Below are positions 28,693 to 42,474 of a stretch of 64,000 bases of DNA, piece after piece; the stretch's first letter is position 1; each line of letters begins with the position of its first letter. This DNA comes from Christensenellaceae bacterium. GTDB lineage: Bacteria; Bacillota; Clostridia; Christensenellales; DTU072. The stretch lies in NCBI GenBank assembly GCA_031259085.1, contig JAIRMA010000061.1, positions 46,740-110,739 of the forward strand. The letters are read 5' to 3'. A program made the translations under genes and the position numbers. The notes under the pieces were generated by a model that did no database searches, had not been told where the DNA came from, and was given only the letters and a program-made list of their open reading frames with translations.

Positions 28693-29928
28693 TTATCTCA
28701 ATTTTTTATCTTTCTTGAAATAGCTTCTATCTTTCAATGAGTCTGGCAAATATTGTTGCTCAACATAACCTCCGTAGTCGTGCGGATACTTATATCTTTT
28801 ACTTGCTTCTGTATGGTTGCGTAAGTAATCAGGAATATTGTCGTCGGGGTGATTTAGAGCATCATCTATTGCCATGTCTTTTGCCACAACTACTCTGTTG
28901 TCTTTTGGCGCATTGCAAACATAAATTATTGCCTGCGTGAGTGCCAAATTCCCCTCTGGCATACCTAGCTTGTCTAGGGCGAAAAGCGCAGCATTCGCCT
29001 GGATTAGCGCGTTTGGGTCGGATAAGCCAACATCCTCCGATGCATGGCAAATAGTTCTACGCGCCAATAACTGCGGTTCACAGCCAGCTTCGATAAGGCG
29101 GTTCGCATAATACAAAGCCGCCGTTGCATCACTGCCTCTAAGGCTCTTGCAGAACGCGCTAAGGATATGGTAAAAAATATCTTCACTAAGGCTTAAAGTT
29201 TTTTTCTGCAAGCACTCTACGGCTGTGTCTTTTGTAATTATTGTTTCGCCTCTTAAGTTGATGTTGGTTGTTAGCGCACCTACCTCTAACCCATTTAGTG
29301 CACTGCGGACATCTCCGCCGCATGCTGTGGCAAAGTATGTTAATGCATCATCATCAATCTTTATGTTAAACGTCTTTAGTCCGTTTTCGGCCACGATCGC
29401 TCTTTGCAGTGCTTTTTTTATATCCCCTACCTCTACTTTCTTAAATTCAAATAATGAAACTCTGCTCACTATGGCGCGCGTCATATTGTACGTAGGGCTT
29501 TCTGTTGTCGATCCGATCAGTAAGATTTCTCCAGATTCTAGCACTCCAAGCAAAGAATCGCTTTGTGCCTTACTCCAACGATGGCATTCGTCGAGTAGCA
29601 AATATGTCTTTTTGCCGAACATTTCGAAATGCTTTTTTGCCTCGTCAATTACAACTTTCACATCGGCAACACCACTACTAGCCGCATTCATCTTGACAAA
29701 TCTACCGCCTACACTCTCTGCAATAATGCCAGCAAGGGTGGTCTTTCCTGTTCCTGGCGGGCCATGGAATATTACGCTGGGCACGCGCTTTGCGTCAATT
29801 AAACGGCGAAGAAGTTTACCCTGTCCTAAAATATGCTGTTGACCTATAAAATCACTCAAGGTTTTTGGGCGCATTCTCTCAGATAACGGCTTTAGGTGGT
29901 TATATTTATTTGAAAATAGATTATCCAT
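28693..29928 (-). CDS. rarA: Replication-associated recombination protein A
   Basis: MRPKTLSDFIGQQHILGQGKLLRR, FHGPPGTGKTTLA. Confidence 0.95.
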   Translation of the reverse strand: MDNLFSNKYNHLKPLSERMRPKTLSDFIGQQHILGQGKLLRRLIDAKRVPSVIFHGPPGTGKTTLAGIIAESVGGRFVKMNAASSGVADVKVVIDEAKKHFEMFGKKTYLLLDECHRWSKAQSDSLLGVLESGEILLIGSTTESPTYNMTRAIVSRVSLFEFKKVEVGDIKKALQRAIVAENGLKTFNIKIDDDALTYFATACGGDVRSALNGLEVGALTTNINLRGETIITKDTAVECLQKKTLSLSEDIFYHILSAFCKSLRGSDATAALYYANRLIEAGCEPQLLARRTICHASEDVGLSDPNALIQANAALFALDKLGMPEGNLALTQAIIYVCNAPKDNRVVVAKDMAIDDALNHPDDNIPDYLRNHTEASKRYKYPHDYGGYVEQQYLPDSLKDRSYFKKDKKLR

Positions 29929-30644
29929 CGGTACACATTCACTATTTTAGATTTCGTTGTTGTTATTCTACCAAAAACTGTCTAAAATGTCCATTGAATA
30001 GTCTTGCATAAATGAAAACGCCCGACAAAAGCATTTCTACTCTCAAGATTAACTGTTTCCTTGTTTTATAATATATGGCGATTATCTTTTAAAAAGTGTT
30101 TTAAAATTTCATTTTTTTAAGCACATTGATATTGTATAATATGCCTTAACTTAAAGTTTGTCACGATTAAACATGCATTGCAAATTTTAAATAAAATAAA
30201 TGATGTACATACAAAACTTGTTTTTTTTAAAAACTAAGAGTTGCTAAAAAGAGGGATGATTTTTTTGGTGGATTAAAAATAGTATTTGAATTCATGATGT
30301 AGCTTTAAAATCTCACATACAAAGAAATCAGTCTATAGCGCCCCTCTTCGCACTAGTTTTAAATCAAATTTGCGGCATGTCAAAATTTGTTATTTAAATG
30401 ATTGTCTTTTTTTTATTTATTTGTTATATTTATTTATATTAACATTTGCGAAATTTAATCAAAGTCTTGTGTTCTTTTTAATGTTTTTAATGTATACCAC
30501 AGTGTGTCTATAAATTAAGTATCTGGTCAAAACACTAGCCTACTAAAACATTATGTTCATAAATTATTACTTTCTTAAATTGCGTTTATGTTTTAACTTA
30601 TAACCTAAAACAAATGTTGATTTTATATTTAGAGGACTCTTATT

Positions 30645-31538
30645 ATGTATGATGTAATTATTATAGGCGCAGGCCCAGCAGGTTTAACAGCGGCAATTTA
30701 TGTAGCACGTGCTGGCAAGTCCGTAGCAATAGTCGCTGAGATTATTGGTGGTGCGGCCTCAACCGCGCATAGAATTGATAACTATCCAGGAATGCCACAA
30801 ATTAATGGATTTCAATTAACACAAAACATGTATGAACATGCTTTATCATTTGGAATTGATTTTATATCGGAAAAAGTAGTACACCTAGAGTTAATAAAGC
30901 CAATAAAGGAAGTGGTGCTATCTAAGTCCACTATAACGGCCAAAAAAATTATAATCGCAACTGGATCCAAATTTCGCAAGTTAGGCCTCCCTAATGAGAA
31001 CAGTTTATTAGGTCGTGGCATTTCATATTGCGCTACATGTGATGGTAATTTCTTTAGGAATAAAGATGTAGTTGTAGTCGGAGGTGGAGACACAGCTATA
31101 TGTGACGCACTGTTTTTGTCATCAATTGCAAAGCATACAACCTTAATTCATAGAAGAGATGAATTTAGAGCTGCTAAGTCAATTGTGAATGCATTTAAAA
31201 AAGCGCAAATTACTTTTATCTCTGATAGTGTTGTGTCAAAATTAGTAGGTGATGACTTTTTAACATCAATAGAAATTACAAATGTCAAGACAGGTTTGAA
31301 ATCACAAGTAACAACGAATGGCGTATTTGTAGCAATTGGATCTCTCCCAAATTCAGAATTAGTTAAGGATTATGTCAATCTAGACAATAATGGTTATATT
31401 ATAACAGATGCTCATATGAGAACTAATGTAGAGGGCGTTTTCGCAGTTGGGGATGTTCGAAACACATTGTTTAGACAGATTATAACCGCGTGTGCTGATG
31501 GCGCAATCTCTGCAGAAAGCGCAGTGAATTTTAATTAA
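30645..31538 (+). CDS. trxB: Thioredoxin reductase
   Basis: IIIGAGPAGLTAAIYVARAG, CATCDG, FAVGDVR. Confidence 0.95.
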   Translation: MYDVIIIGAGPAGLTAAIYVARAGKSVAIVAEIIGGAASTAHRIDNYPGMPQINGFQLTQNMYEHALSFGIDFISEKVVHLELIKPIKEVVLSKSTITAKKIIIATGSKFRKLGLPNENSLLGRGISYCATCDGNFFRNKDVVVVGGGDTAICDALFLSSIAKHTTLIHRRDEFRAAKSIVNAFKKAQITFISDSVVSKLVGDDFLTSIEITNVKTGLKSQVTTNGVFVAIGSLPNSELVKDYVNLDNNGYIITDAHMRTNVEGVFAVGDVRNTLFRQIITACADGAISAESAVNFN

Positions 31539-31768
31539 ATAATATGGATTGCACAATTATTTACAATGATATAAAATTTGTGTTTTTATTAAAATAAATT
31601 GTTGGTACAGGATATTATGTATATGTATGTGTGTGAATATCAATTATTTCTTATAGTTTTATAAAATCTAGAAAACTTCGGATTAATTTTGCCAGTAGTT
31701 GCAATAAAGGGGTTTATTAAAGGGCAATAAACTTGTTTAAGATTAAATGCTTCATCCTCTCCAATATT

Positions 31769-33904
<2,136 letters not shown>

Positions 33905-33912
<8 letters not shown>

Positions 33913-34966
33913 TATCTGGGTCCTCTGATAATGGCAAATAATTAAACATTGTAACCTCATTCGCACCGTTATAATCAACACCTAAATGCTCATAAGCGCG
34001 CTTTAAACAAATCCTGCCACGGGGAGTGCGTTGAATAAATCCTAATTGCAGTAAGTATGGCTCATATACATCTTCTATCGTAGTATTCTCCTCTCCAGAT
34101 GCAGCAGCTAATGTATCAAGACCCACTGGTCCACCCTCAAATTTAGCTATGATCGTTCTCAAAATAGCGATGTCTACTTTATCAAGACCCAAAGTATCAA
34201 CCTCTAATTGTGTTAACCCCATCTTTGCAATGTCTGATGTTATCGTCTCTGAATTATAATATTCAGCAAAATCACGTACCCGCTTTAATAGTCTGTTTGC
34301 AATTCTAGGAGTGCCCCTTGAGCGTCTTGCGATTTCCATACAAGCATCAGTTTCTATTTTAATCCCCAAAATCCTAGCAGAACGCTTTAATATTAGAAAC
34401 AGTTCTTCTGGTGTATACATTTCCAACCTGCATATAACACCAAACCTGTCCCGCAAAGGTGCGGATAATTTACCTGCTCTTGTAGTAGCCCCGACTAACG
34501 TAAAATGTTTTAGTGGAACTCTGACAGTTCTTGCCATCAGTCCCTTGCCTAGTACCATGTCTAAAGAAAAATCTTCCATTGCTGGATATAATACTTCCTC
34601 AACAACTTTGCTCAACCTGTGTATTTCATCTATAAACAGGACTGAATTTTCTTGTAATGAGGTCAAAATCGCAGCTAAGTCCCCAGCTCTTTCAATCGCA
34701 GGTCCAGATGTTACTTGAATTTCAACTTTCATTTCATTAGCTATTATTTTCGATAAAGTGGTTTTTCCTAGTCCTGGAGGGCCATAGAGTAATACGTGAT
34801 CAAGCGAAGCACCACGCTTTCTTGCAGAATGCATGAAAATAGAGAGATTGTGCTTTATGCTCTCTTGTCCTATGTAATCACGCATCTCTCGTGGTCTGAG
34901 AGAATTGTCATTATCCTCATCACCTGTGCGGCCTGGGTTTAATATTCTGTCATTTTCATCCATCAT
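33905..34966 (-). CDS. ruvB: Holliday junction branch migration helicase RuvB
   Basis: [39 protein letters not shown]. Confidence 0.97.
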
Positions 34967-35075
34967 TTAATATCCTATTTGAAATGATCTAACAAATAAA
35001 TATTGTTAACATCAGTATATATCAATTAAAAATACGTCAGTTGAATAATTTAGTTGTAAGATAAAATTACTAAAT

Positions 35076-35684
35076 TTATTTTTGATTAATTTTCCTTAAT
35101 GATTCCACAATTAGATCTTCTAGATTTAAATCATTTCGATTTGGTATAGATTGCAATACGGATTGTGCTTCTCCTTTGGGTATTCCTAATGATTGCAGGG
35201 CAAGTAAGGCATCGTTCATAGTTCCATGCGAAAATTCGGTGCTACCTGTCTTATAATCTCCTATACTCCAAAAACTCGCATCCTTTGCTAACTTCTCAGT
35301 CAATTCTAATACTATACGCTCTGCTGTTTTTTTACCTATTCCCTTTACGGATGATAATGTCCTGATATCTCCTGCTATTATAGTAGATGCTAAGCTTGCA
35401 GTGCCGAGCCCCGACAACATCAACATCGCTGATTTTGAGCCAACTCCACTTACAGAAGTTAAATATTGATACATTCTTTTTTCATCGTTTGAATTAAACC
35501 CAAGTAAAGTAATTGAATCATCTTTAACTTGCATAATAGTATGTAGTTTAACTTCATTTCCTAATGGAGGCAAGTGCTGTATTGTTTCAATTGAAACAAA
35601 CAATTCAAAACCAACCCCGTTTATATCTACGATTATGGAATCATCAAGAGCTTTAGAAAAAGTGCCTTTAATATATGCAAACAA
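35076..35684 (-). CDS. ruvA: Holliday junction DNA helicase RuvA
   Basis: MFAYIKGTF, SGVGSKSAMLML, VKGIGKKTAERIVLEL. Confidence 0.96.
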   Translation of the reverse strand: MFAYIKGTFSKALDDSIIVDINGVGFELFVSIETIQHLPPLGNEVKLHTIMQVKDDSITLLGFNSNDEKRMYQYLTSVSGVGSKSAMLMLSGLGTASLASTIIAGDIRTLSSVKGIGKKTAERIVLELTEKLAKDASFWSIGDYKTGSTEFSHGTMNDALLALQSLGIPKGEAQSVLQSIPNRNDLNLEDLIVESLRKINQK

Positions 35685-35871
35685 TATTTATCTCCTTATG
35701 TTTAAAGCGTTTAGATAAAAATAACCATATTCTATAGTGTGGCTTGATTTACTAATGTATATAGCTAATAAATTAGATATCTTTATAATATTGTAATATT
35801 ATTTTAACATAAAAACCTACTAATTTAAATTAATTTGTCATTACTTGAATATTGCACTAAATTATTAACCG

Positions 35872-36366
35872 CTATTTAATTTTAAAATTACCAAATATCG
35901 AATTTGACCTTGCATGAGTTAATGCTATTGCTAACGCGTCTGCAGCATCATCAGGTTTTGGTACTGTTGGAATTTTCAAGAAAACCGTGACCATTTGCTG
36001 TATTTGAATTTTTTCTGCATGCCCATAACCAGTTAATACTTGCTTAACTTGAAGCGGTGTATATTCAAAAATCTGAGCAGCTGAATTTTCTGCTACGAGC
36101 AAGATCACACCCCTAGCTTCAGCCACTAAAATAGCAGTTTTTTGATTACTCTGGAAAAATAATTCCTCTACTGCTATTGCGTCCGGCTTGTATTGATCTA
36201 CTATAATATTAATTTCATCAGCCAGAATTTTAAGTCGTGTTGGAAAGCGCGCGTCTTTTGGAGTCACTATAGTTCCGTATTTAATTAAGCTTTGACTATT
36301 TCCAATACTTTCTATAATGCCATACCCTAACGTTGCATAACCAGGGTCAATACCTAGTATAATCAT
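35872..36366 (-). CDS. ruvC: Crossover junction endodeoxyribonuclease RuvC
   Basis: MIILGIDPGYATLGYGII, AVEELFFQSNQKTA, KPDDAADALAIA. Confidence 0.96.
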   Translation of the reverse strand: MIILGIDPGYATLGYGIIESIGNSQSLIKYGTIVTPKDARFPTRLKILADEINIIVDQYKPDAIAVEELFFQSNQKTAILVAEARGVILLVAENSAAQIFEYTPLQVKQVLTGYGHAEKIQIQQMVTVFLKIPTVPKPDDAADALAIALTHARSNSIFGNFKIK

Positions 36367-36415
36367 AAGTAATATAATATTTTATTTATGAAGAATTGTC
36401 AAAATTATTATTATC

Positions 36416-37843
36416 TTAAATCTGTTTTGAGCGAAACCCACCCACCTTATGTATTTTTATAGATTTTATATATGGCTCTAATCTTGCTTGCAAAATTACA
36501 AGTGTTAGATTGTCTGTCATGATCGGTTTAAATATTGCTATCTTATTAAAACCTATGACACCCCCTGAATACAATTTAATCGTTTTGCCAGCATTTTGGG
36601 TCAGAATCACAAATTCTTCCACTCTTTGTGAATATCTTGTATCCTCTTCAATTGTGACCCTGTCTATTGTGCTTTTATTGAATTGTAGAGTAATGTCGTA
36701 TTTGTCATTTATTTTGGGTGAATATGTGCCTCCTGTTTTCAAATTCAATAAAGGGAATTCTGTCTTTTGATTTGAGGTAGTAAAGACGTTATCAATCGCT
36801 ACTTTAAGAGATTCTTCTAATCTAATCAAATCTCCCATTTTTTTTAATCTCAAAACATCCCGTTTATGAAAAAGCCCCTTTTTATTAGGCGGGATGTTTA
36901 ATAACAATAAACTATTACCACCCACAGCACCATAGTATATTTTCATTAGTTTGTTAATTGATTTGACTCGAAGGTTTTGTGAGGAATGATAAAACCAGCC
37001 AGGCCTAATTGAGACATCAACTTCTGCAGGTCGCCATACAAAGCTATCATAATTTTCCAAAACTTCCCTACTCCCCATATCATCAGACATGTTGTTTAAA
37101 CAGTCATCCTGAAATTGCTTATTATCTGCATCAGTTTGTTGACAAGCTAAATTTCTTGCTGAATTAGATGCTGGAATTACATTCCATTCAGAAATTCGCG
37201 CAATGCCACTTTCGTTCCCTACCCATCTCACATCAGGACCTTGATTTGCTAGTATTATCTTAGGTTGGTAATGTAGTGCTGTATTATATATCCTATCATA
37301 ATCATATGACATTGGAGTTTTTCCATCTAATGCTGCGCCACATGCACCATCAAGCCAAAGCATAAAAATGTCACCATATTGAGTTAATAATTCTGTTAGC
37401 TGCTCTATATAAAAGTCCATATATCTACTTGTTCCATACAACTTGCAATTCCTGTCCCATGGCGACAAATAAATACCTAATCTCAAATTATATCTTTTGC
37501 AAGCCTCACTTAGTTCCTTTATAATATCTCCTCCGCCGTTTTTATAAGGGGTATATCCTATTGAGTGCTGAGTGGTTTGAGTTTGCCACAAACAAAATCC
37601 ATCATGGTGTTTAGCAGTAATGACGACACCCTTCATTTCTGCACTTTTTATTGCTCTGCACCATTGGTCTACATCTAATGCCGTGGGATTGAATAATTCT
37701 GGTTTTTCAAAACCAGATCCCCACTCTTTTCCTGTAAACGTGTTTATTGAAAAATGAATAAATGCATAAAATTTCATGGATTGTATTAATAATTGTCTGT
37801 CATTTGGAACGGTTTTTGTGTACAACTCAAGTTTATCACTCAT
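36416..37843 (-). CDS. GH29 alpha-L-fucosidase
   Basis: KGVVITAKHHDGFCLWQT, MLWLDG, NSLLLLNIPPNKKG. Confidence 0.93.
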   Translation of the reverse strand: MSDKLELYTKTVPNDRQLLIQSMKFYAFIHFSINTFTGKEWGSGFEKPELFNPTALDVDQWCRAIKSAEMKGVVITAKHHDGFCLWQTQTTQHSIGYTPYKNGGGDIIKELSEACKRYNLRLGIYLSPWDRNCKLYGTSRYMDFYIEQLTELLTQYGDIFMLWLDGACGAALDGKTPMSYDYDRIYNTALHYQPKIILANQGPDVRWVGNESGIARISEWNVIPASNSARNLACQQTDADNKQFQDDCLNNMSDDMGSREVLENYDSFVWRPAEVDVSIRPGWFYHSSQNLRVKSINKLMKIYYGAVGGNSLLLLNIPPNKKGLFHKRDVLRLKKMGDLIRLEESLKVAIDNVFTTSNQKTEFPLLNLKTGGTYSPKINDKYDITLQFNKSTIDRVTIEEDTRYSQRVEEFVILTQNAGKTIKLYSGGVIGFNKIAIFKPIMTDNLTLVILQARLEPYIKSIKIHKVGGFRSKQI

Positions 37844-38286
37844 ATTAAACCTGCCTATAAACTAATTAGACTATCTACATGACAATTCGTTTTTGAATTG
37901 TCATAATTTATACAGTCTAAAATGAAACGGAATTTGGTGCGTTATATCATATTATAACATATAGTCTTTATATAATAAAACAGTGGTATGATTTAAGAAA
38001 ATAATCTTTTTGGATTATGCCCTCATCAAGCTATATTTTATCTTTACAATTTCTGCCTGGTTACCTTAAAATATCAAATTGCTTAATAAAACACTCCTGG
38101 TTTTAAATTAAAAAACTAATACCCTAGATATGATGAAATAGTTTAGTCGTCAACAATTGTAATTTATGCGAATATTAGCAAATTATTAGACTTCTCCATC
38201 GGATTGTTAATATTTTTTATTTAATTTGATTTATCTATTCAATTTAGTTGACAACCCTTCATATATAGTATATCATATAATGACAT

Positions 38287-38362
<76 letters not shown>

Positions 38363-38410
38363 TTTTTTTTATAGTCTTTAGGATGAGTTACACGAGTCTC
38401 TATAGACTGA

Positions 38411-38487
38411 GGCGGCGTAGCTTAGGTGGTTATAGCGGCCGGTTCATACCCGGCAGGTCGTTGGTTCGAATCCGACCGCCGCTACCA
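38411..38487 (+). tRNA. Elongator tRNA-Met(CAT)
   Basis: Acceptor GGCGGCG/CGCCGCT, GGTTCATACCCG arm resembles Bacillus elongator tRNA-Met. Confidence 0.9.
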
Positions 38488-38499
38488 TTTTTTTTATCA

Positions 38500-38574
38500 G
38501 GTCCCATCGTCAAGCGGTCAAGACGTTGCCCTTTCACGGCAGAGTCGGGAGTTCGATTCTCCCTGGGATCACCA
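38500..38574 (+). tRNA. tRNA-Glu(TTC)
   Basis: Acceptor GGTCCCA/TGGGATC, anticodon TTC, encoded CCA. Confidence 0.95.
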
Positions 38575-38577
38575 CTT

Positions 38578-38653
38578 GGGAGCATAGCTCAGCTGGGAGA
38601 GCGCTTGCCTTACAAGCAAGATGTCACAGGTTCAAGTCCTGTTGTTCCCACCA
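38578..38653 (+). tRNA. tRNA-Val(TAC)
   Basis: Acceptor GGGAGCA/TGTTCCC, anticodon TAC, encoded CCA. Confidence 0.95.
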
Positions 38654-38681
38654 ATAAAATTCAGGCATAATAAAACAAGGG

Positions 38682-38709
38682 TGTCCGCATATGAATGCGG
38701 ACATTTTTG
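38682..38709 (+). terminator. Terminator of tRNA cluster 2
   Basis: TGTCCGCATatgaATGCGGACATTTTTG. Confidence 0.85.
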
Positions 38710-38995
38710 TTTACTTTTGCAAATTGCTATCCTACACTAATTATTGCATTTATTCACTATCCAAATGATAACCACAAAAAATAAATTAAGAACAGAGAAC
38801 TAAACGGAATAAACACACGATCAAAATATTTTAAATAAATGAAGGTCTAGGATATATAGATAATTTGTGTTCACTTGATAGAATTCTTAGTGCATTTTAA
38901 TCTGTGTTTAGTAAAATTTGTTTTGCGGTTTTGCGGTTTTGCGATTTTAAATATACTTAAAATTTACCATTATTTTTAAATAAAACGTTCAATAC

Positions 38996-39409
38996 TTGCA
39001 AAATTATAATTGTTTTGATATAATTAAAATCAAGATGAAGGAGACCCCAGAACGTATTTTACACGTTATATACAAATTATCACTCGAAAATCAGTTATTG
39101 AAATCAATAGCTATTGCAAAAAAACTGGGCATAACTCGCCCTGATGTTTTTCGATCCATTAAATTATTAAAAAATTATGGTTACATTTATCAAAAGCCTT
39201 ATGGAAAAATAGCCTTAACCGAGAAGGGTCGTGTCCGGGCTGAAAAAATACATAGACTACATAAAGGCTTATTAGTAGCATTAACAAATCACGTGGGGCT
39301 AGCTACTGATGAAGCATCTGAAGCGGCCTATAGTGCTGAACATATATTAAGCGAGAGTGCAATTGATAAAATTTTAGCCCTATTAATAAAATTAGGATTA
39401 ACAGAATAA
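38996..39409 (+). CDS. DtxR/MntR-like winged-helix transcriptional regulator
   Basis: IAIAKKLGITRPDVFRSIKLLKNYGYIYQKPYGKIALTEKG. Confidence 0.7.
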   Translation: MQNYNCFDIIKIKMKETPERILHVIYKLSLENQLLKSIAIAKKLGITRPDVFRSIKLLKNYGYIYQKPYGKIALTEKGRVRAEKIHRLHKGLLVALTNHVGLATDEASEAAYSAEHILSESAIDKILALLIKLGLTE

Positions 39410-39439
39410 TATACTTAAGTTTGAAAAATGAAGGTTTAA

Positions 39440-40135
39440 ATGATAGGACTATATATAACTTCTGCACTGACACTCCTAGCAGGAACAATTTCATCATATT
39501 TGTATTCCAAGCAAAAACATACGCTTCGCTTGATCTTTAAAAGCTTAGCCTCACTTCTTTTTTGTGCGACTGGCTTATTAGCGATTTTATTGTCAAGGAC
39601 ATTTTCTGTGTATTCATTAGGGGTCATGGCAGCATTAATTTTGGGGCTTGTGGGTGACATATTTTTATGTCTCGATTCACTACTGCCAGAAGAAAAATCC
39701 AAAATGTTGATGAACGGCATCGGTCTTCTTGCGTTTTTAGCAGGGCACGTATTTTTCATAATTATATTCATGCAAAAGGCGCCCTTTAAATTACAAACGT
39801 TGCCAATAATTTTAATAATACCTTTGCTCTTCTTATTTGCGCATAAATTAAGACTTATCAACTCTCCTAAATCAGTAGTTATTCCTTGTTTAGTATATGG
39901 CATGTTTTTGGGCTTAACTGTTACATCAACTGTTAGTCTCTATTTAACAGAAAGATCTCTGGCACACTTAATTGCACTATTTGCCGCATTATTGTTTACA
40001 ATATCCGATTCTACACTTGTTATACGATTCTTTTCAGTAAGTAATGAACGTAAAAATTACATACTTATGTATGTAGTACTTTTTTCTTACTATATGGCAC
40101 AAAGTCTGTTTGCTATCACAATTATATTAAATTAG
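39440..40135 (+). CDS. YhhN-family (lysoplasmalogenase-like) membrane protein
   Basis: Multi-pass; ALILGLVGDIFLCLD and ALLFTISDSTLV motifs. Confidence 0.7.
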   Translation: MIGLYITSALTLLAGTISSYLYSKQKHTLRLIFKSLASLLFCATGLLAILLSRTFSVYSLGVMAALILGLVGDIFLCLDSLLPEEKSKMLMNGIGLLAFLAGHVFFIIIFMQKAPFKLQTLPIILIIPLLFLFAHKLRLINSPKSVVIPCLVYGMFLGLTVTSTVSLYLTERSLAHLIALFAALLFTISDSTLVIRFFSVSNERKNYILMYVVLFSYYMAQSLFAITIILN

Positions 40136-40185
40136 CTTTTTTTTATAGCCTTTTTAGCATTATTAAACACAATGATCACTGGCTC

Positions 40186-41379
40186 TTAGTCTTTACTAAT
40201 GAGTGCTCTCGTTTCTCTTGCAATCATTAATTCCTCGTTTGTGGGGATGACGATCACTTTAATTTTTGATCTTGCTTGATGTAATTCTCCGAATTTACCT
40301 CTTATGCTCTGGTTCTTTTTTTCATCTATTTTAACACCTAAGCATTCAAGACCGTCTGTTATTTTTTTTCTGGCATACCAAGCATTTTCACCAATGCCAC
40401 CAGTAAATGCAATACAATCAAGACCAGACATCGCTACAAAATATGATCCAATATATTTCCTGACGCGATATGCAAACATCTCTATTGCAAGGTTTGCTCT
40501 AAAATTGTTTTCGTCAGTTGCCATTCTTGTCAAATCTCTAAAATCACTAACTCCTGCAATGCCTAAAAATCCAGACTTTTTGTTGAGATAATCTACTATT
40601 TCATCAGCTGATACATTTTTTTGCTTTGCTAGATATGTAATAAGTGCTGGATCACAATCACCACTTCTTGTGCCCATTATCATCCCTTCTAATGGCGTTA
40701 AACCCATAGATGTATCAACACATTTACCATCAACTACTGCTGCTAGAGAACTTCCATTCCCTAAGTGGCATACTATTATTTTTGAGTTTTCTTTGTTTAA
40801 ATATTTGACAGCTTCTCCTGATACATATTTATGAGATGTACCATGAAACCCGTATTTTCGTACCTTAAATTTTTCATAATCCTCAAAATCAATTGCATAC
40901 ATATAAGCATGTGCAGGCATTGATGAATGGAATACAGTGTCGAACACAGCAACATTAGGCACGCCTTTTAAAACTGAAATGCAACTATCTACACAACCAA
41001 GATTCGCATATTGATGCAATGGACCAAGCACCGCATTCTCATAGCATATTTTCAGTACCTCATCATCAATAATTACACTGCTTTTATAATCTTCAGCTCC
41101 ATGTAATACTCTGTGTCCAATCGCCGTTATTTCGCTGGTGTTAGTTAAAAATCCAATGCAGGGATCTGTCATTGACTCTAAGACAACTCTAAGTGCCTCT
41201 GTGTGATTTGACATCGCTTTTTTTATTGTATTAGTACTTGAACCAGAGGTTTGGGTTAATGTCGATTCCTGTTGACCAATTCTTTCAACTATACCACGGC
41301 CTAAAGTTGTCTCATCATCCATATCTATCACTTGATATTTTAAAGATGAGCTACCTGCATTAATTACTAATACTTTCAT
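40186..41379 (-). CDS. ackA: Acetate kinase
   Basis: MKVLVINAGSSSLKYQ, FHGTSHKYVS, CHLGNGSSLAAV. Confidence 0.97.
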   Translation of the reverse strand: MKVLVINAGSSSLKYQVIDMDDETTLGRGIVERIGQQESTLTQTSGSSTNTIKKAMSNHTEALRVVLESMTDPCIGFLTNTSEITAIGHRVLHGAEDYKSSVIIDDEVLKICYENAVLGPLHQYANLGCVDSCISVLKGVPNVAVFDTVFHSSMPAHAYMYAIDFEDYEKFKVRKYGFHGTSHKYVSGEAVKYLNKENSKIIVCHLGNGSSLAAVVDGKCVDTSMGLTPLEGMIMGTRSGDCDPALITYLAKQKNVSADEIVDYLNKKSGFLGIAGVSDFRDLTRMATDENNFRANLAIEMFAYRVRKYIGSYFVAMSGLDCIAFTGGIGENAWYARKKITDGLECLGVKIDEKKNQSIRGKFGELHQARSKIKVIVIPTNEELMIARETRALISKD

Positions 41380-41475
41380 TTGTTTACCACCTGTCTATTG
41401 TTTTACTTTATTTCTTTTGACTGCAATCTTTGATTTATTATCTGTATCCTTCGTTTATACATAAGTTTAGTCGCA

Positions 41476-42474
41476 TTATATGGCTTGCAATGCAGTTATT
41501 GCAACAACACTTACTACATCATATACAGAGCAACCACGCGACAAATCATTAATAGGCGCCGCTAACCCCTGGCAAATTGGTCCTATAGCCTCAACCCCAG
41601 CAAATCGTTGAACTAATTTATATCCTATATTGCCAGACTGTAAATCTGGAAAAATTAGGACGTTTGCGTGGCCTGCTACACAACTATTAGGAGCTTTTAA
41701 TTTAGCTACTTCTGGAACGATCGCTGCATCTAATTGTAACTCACCATCAAATTCAAACGATGGTTTTAAATCCTTTAATATTGCAACTGCATTGTTAACC
41801 TTATCGACTAGAGGGTGCTTTGCACTACCCTTTGTAGAGAATGATAACAGCGCCACTTTGGGGCATTCAATCCCAGCTATTGTTTTTGCACTGTCAGCAC
41901 TAGCTATTGCAATATCAGCTAGTTGCTCTGATGTTGGATCTGGCAGTACAGCGCAATCACCGAAAATCATAACACCTGTGTCAAACAGTGATTCATCAGG
42001 CAACGCCATAATAAAACAACTAGATACAGTCTTAATCCCTTTCTTTCCTTTGATTATTTGTAAAGCTGGTCTCAGCACATCCCCTGTAGCATTTATAGAG
42101 CCTGCTACCATACCGTCTGCGTCCTTGCTTTTAATCATTAAACAACCAAAATACAACGGGTTTGTTGCAAGTTTTTGTGCTTGATCCGCGCTAAGACCCT
42201 TATCTTTTCTAAGCTGGTATAAAAGATTAGCGTAATCTTCTAACTTAGTAGATTCAGCAGGATTAATAATCTTGACACGAGAAATATCTAGTTTTGCATC
42301 AGTAGCCTTTGATAATATTTTGGTCGAATCGCCCAATAAAATAATGTCTGCTATCCCTTCTTTTGATACGATAGCAGCCGCTTCTATTATTCTAAGCTCT
42401 TCTCCCTCTGCTAAAACTATGCGCTTATATCGTGATTTTGCCGCAATAATAGCCGAATCTATGAATTTTGACAT
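41476..42474 (-). CDS. pta: Phosphate acetyltransferase
   Basis: KRIVLAEGEELRIIEAA, DGMVAGSINATGDVLRPALQI. Confidence 0.96.
   Translation of the reverse strand: MSKFIDSAIIAAKSRYKRIVLAEGEELRIIEAAAIVSKEGIADIILLGDSTKILSKATDAKLDISRVKIINPAESTKLEDYANLLYQLRKDKGLSADQAQKLATNPLYFGCLMIKSKDADGMVAGSINATGDVLRPALQIIKGKKGIKTVSSCFIMALPDESLFDTGVMIFGDCAVLPDPTSEQLADIAIASADSAKTIAGIECPKVALLSFSTKGSAKHPLVDKVNNAVAILKDLKPSFEFDGELQLDAAIVPEVAKLKAPNSCVAGHANVLIFPDLQSGNIGYKLVQRFAGVEAIGPICQGLAAPINDLSRGCSVYDVVSVVAITALQAI

Noticed and set aside
29225-29842. 205-aa plus-strand ORF opposite rarA
   Set aside because: Antisense shadow of rarA; composition typical of spurious ORFs.
38383-38670. ORF 38383..38670
   Set aside because: Overlaps three tRNA genes (Met, Glu, Val).
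38920-38950. Short tandem TTTTGCGG-like repeats
   Set aside because: Only two to three units; too short to support a repeat element or CRISPR. No CRISPR array was seen in the window.
41630-42184. 184-aa plus-strand ORF opposite pta
   Set aside because: Antisense shadow of pta.
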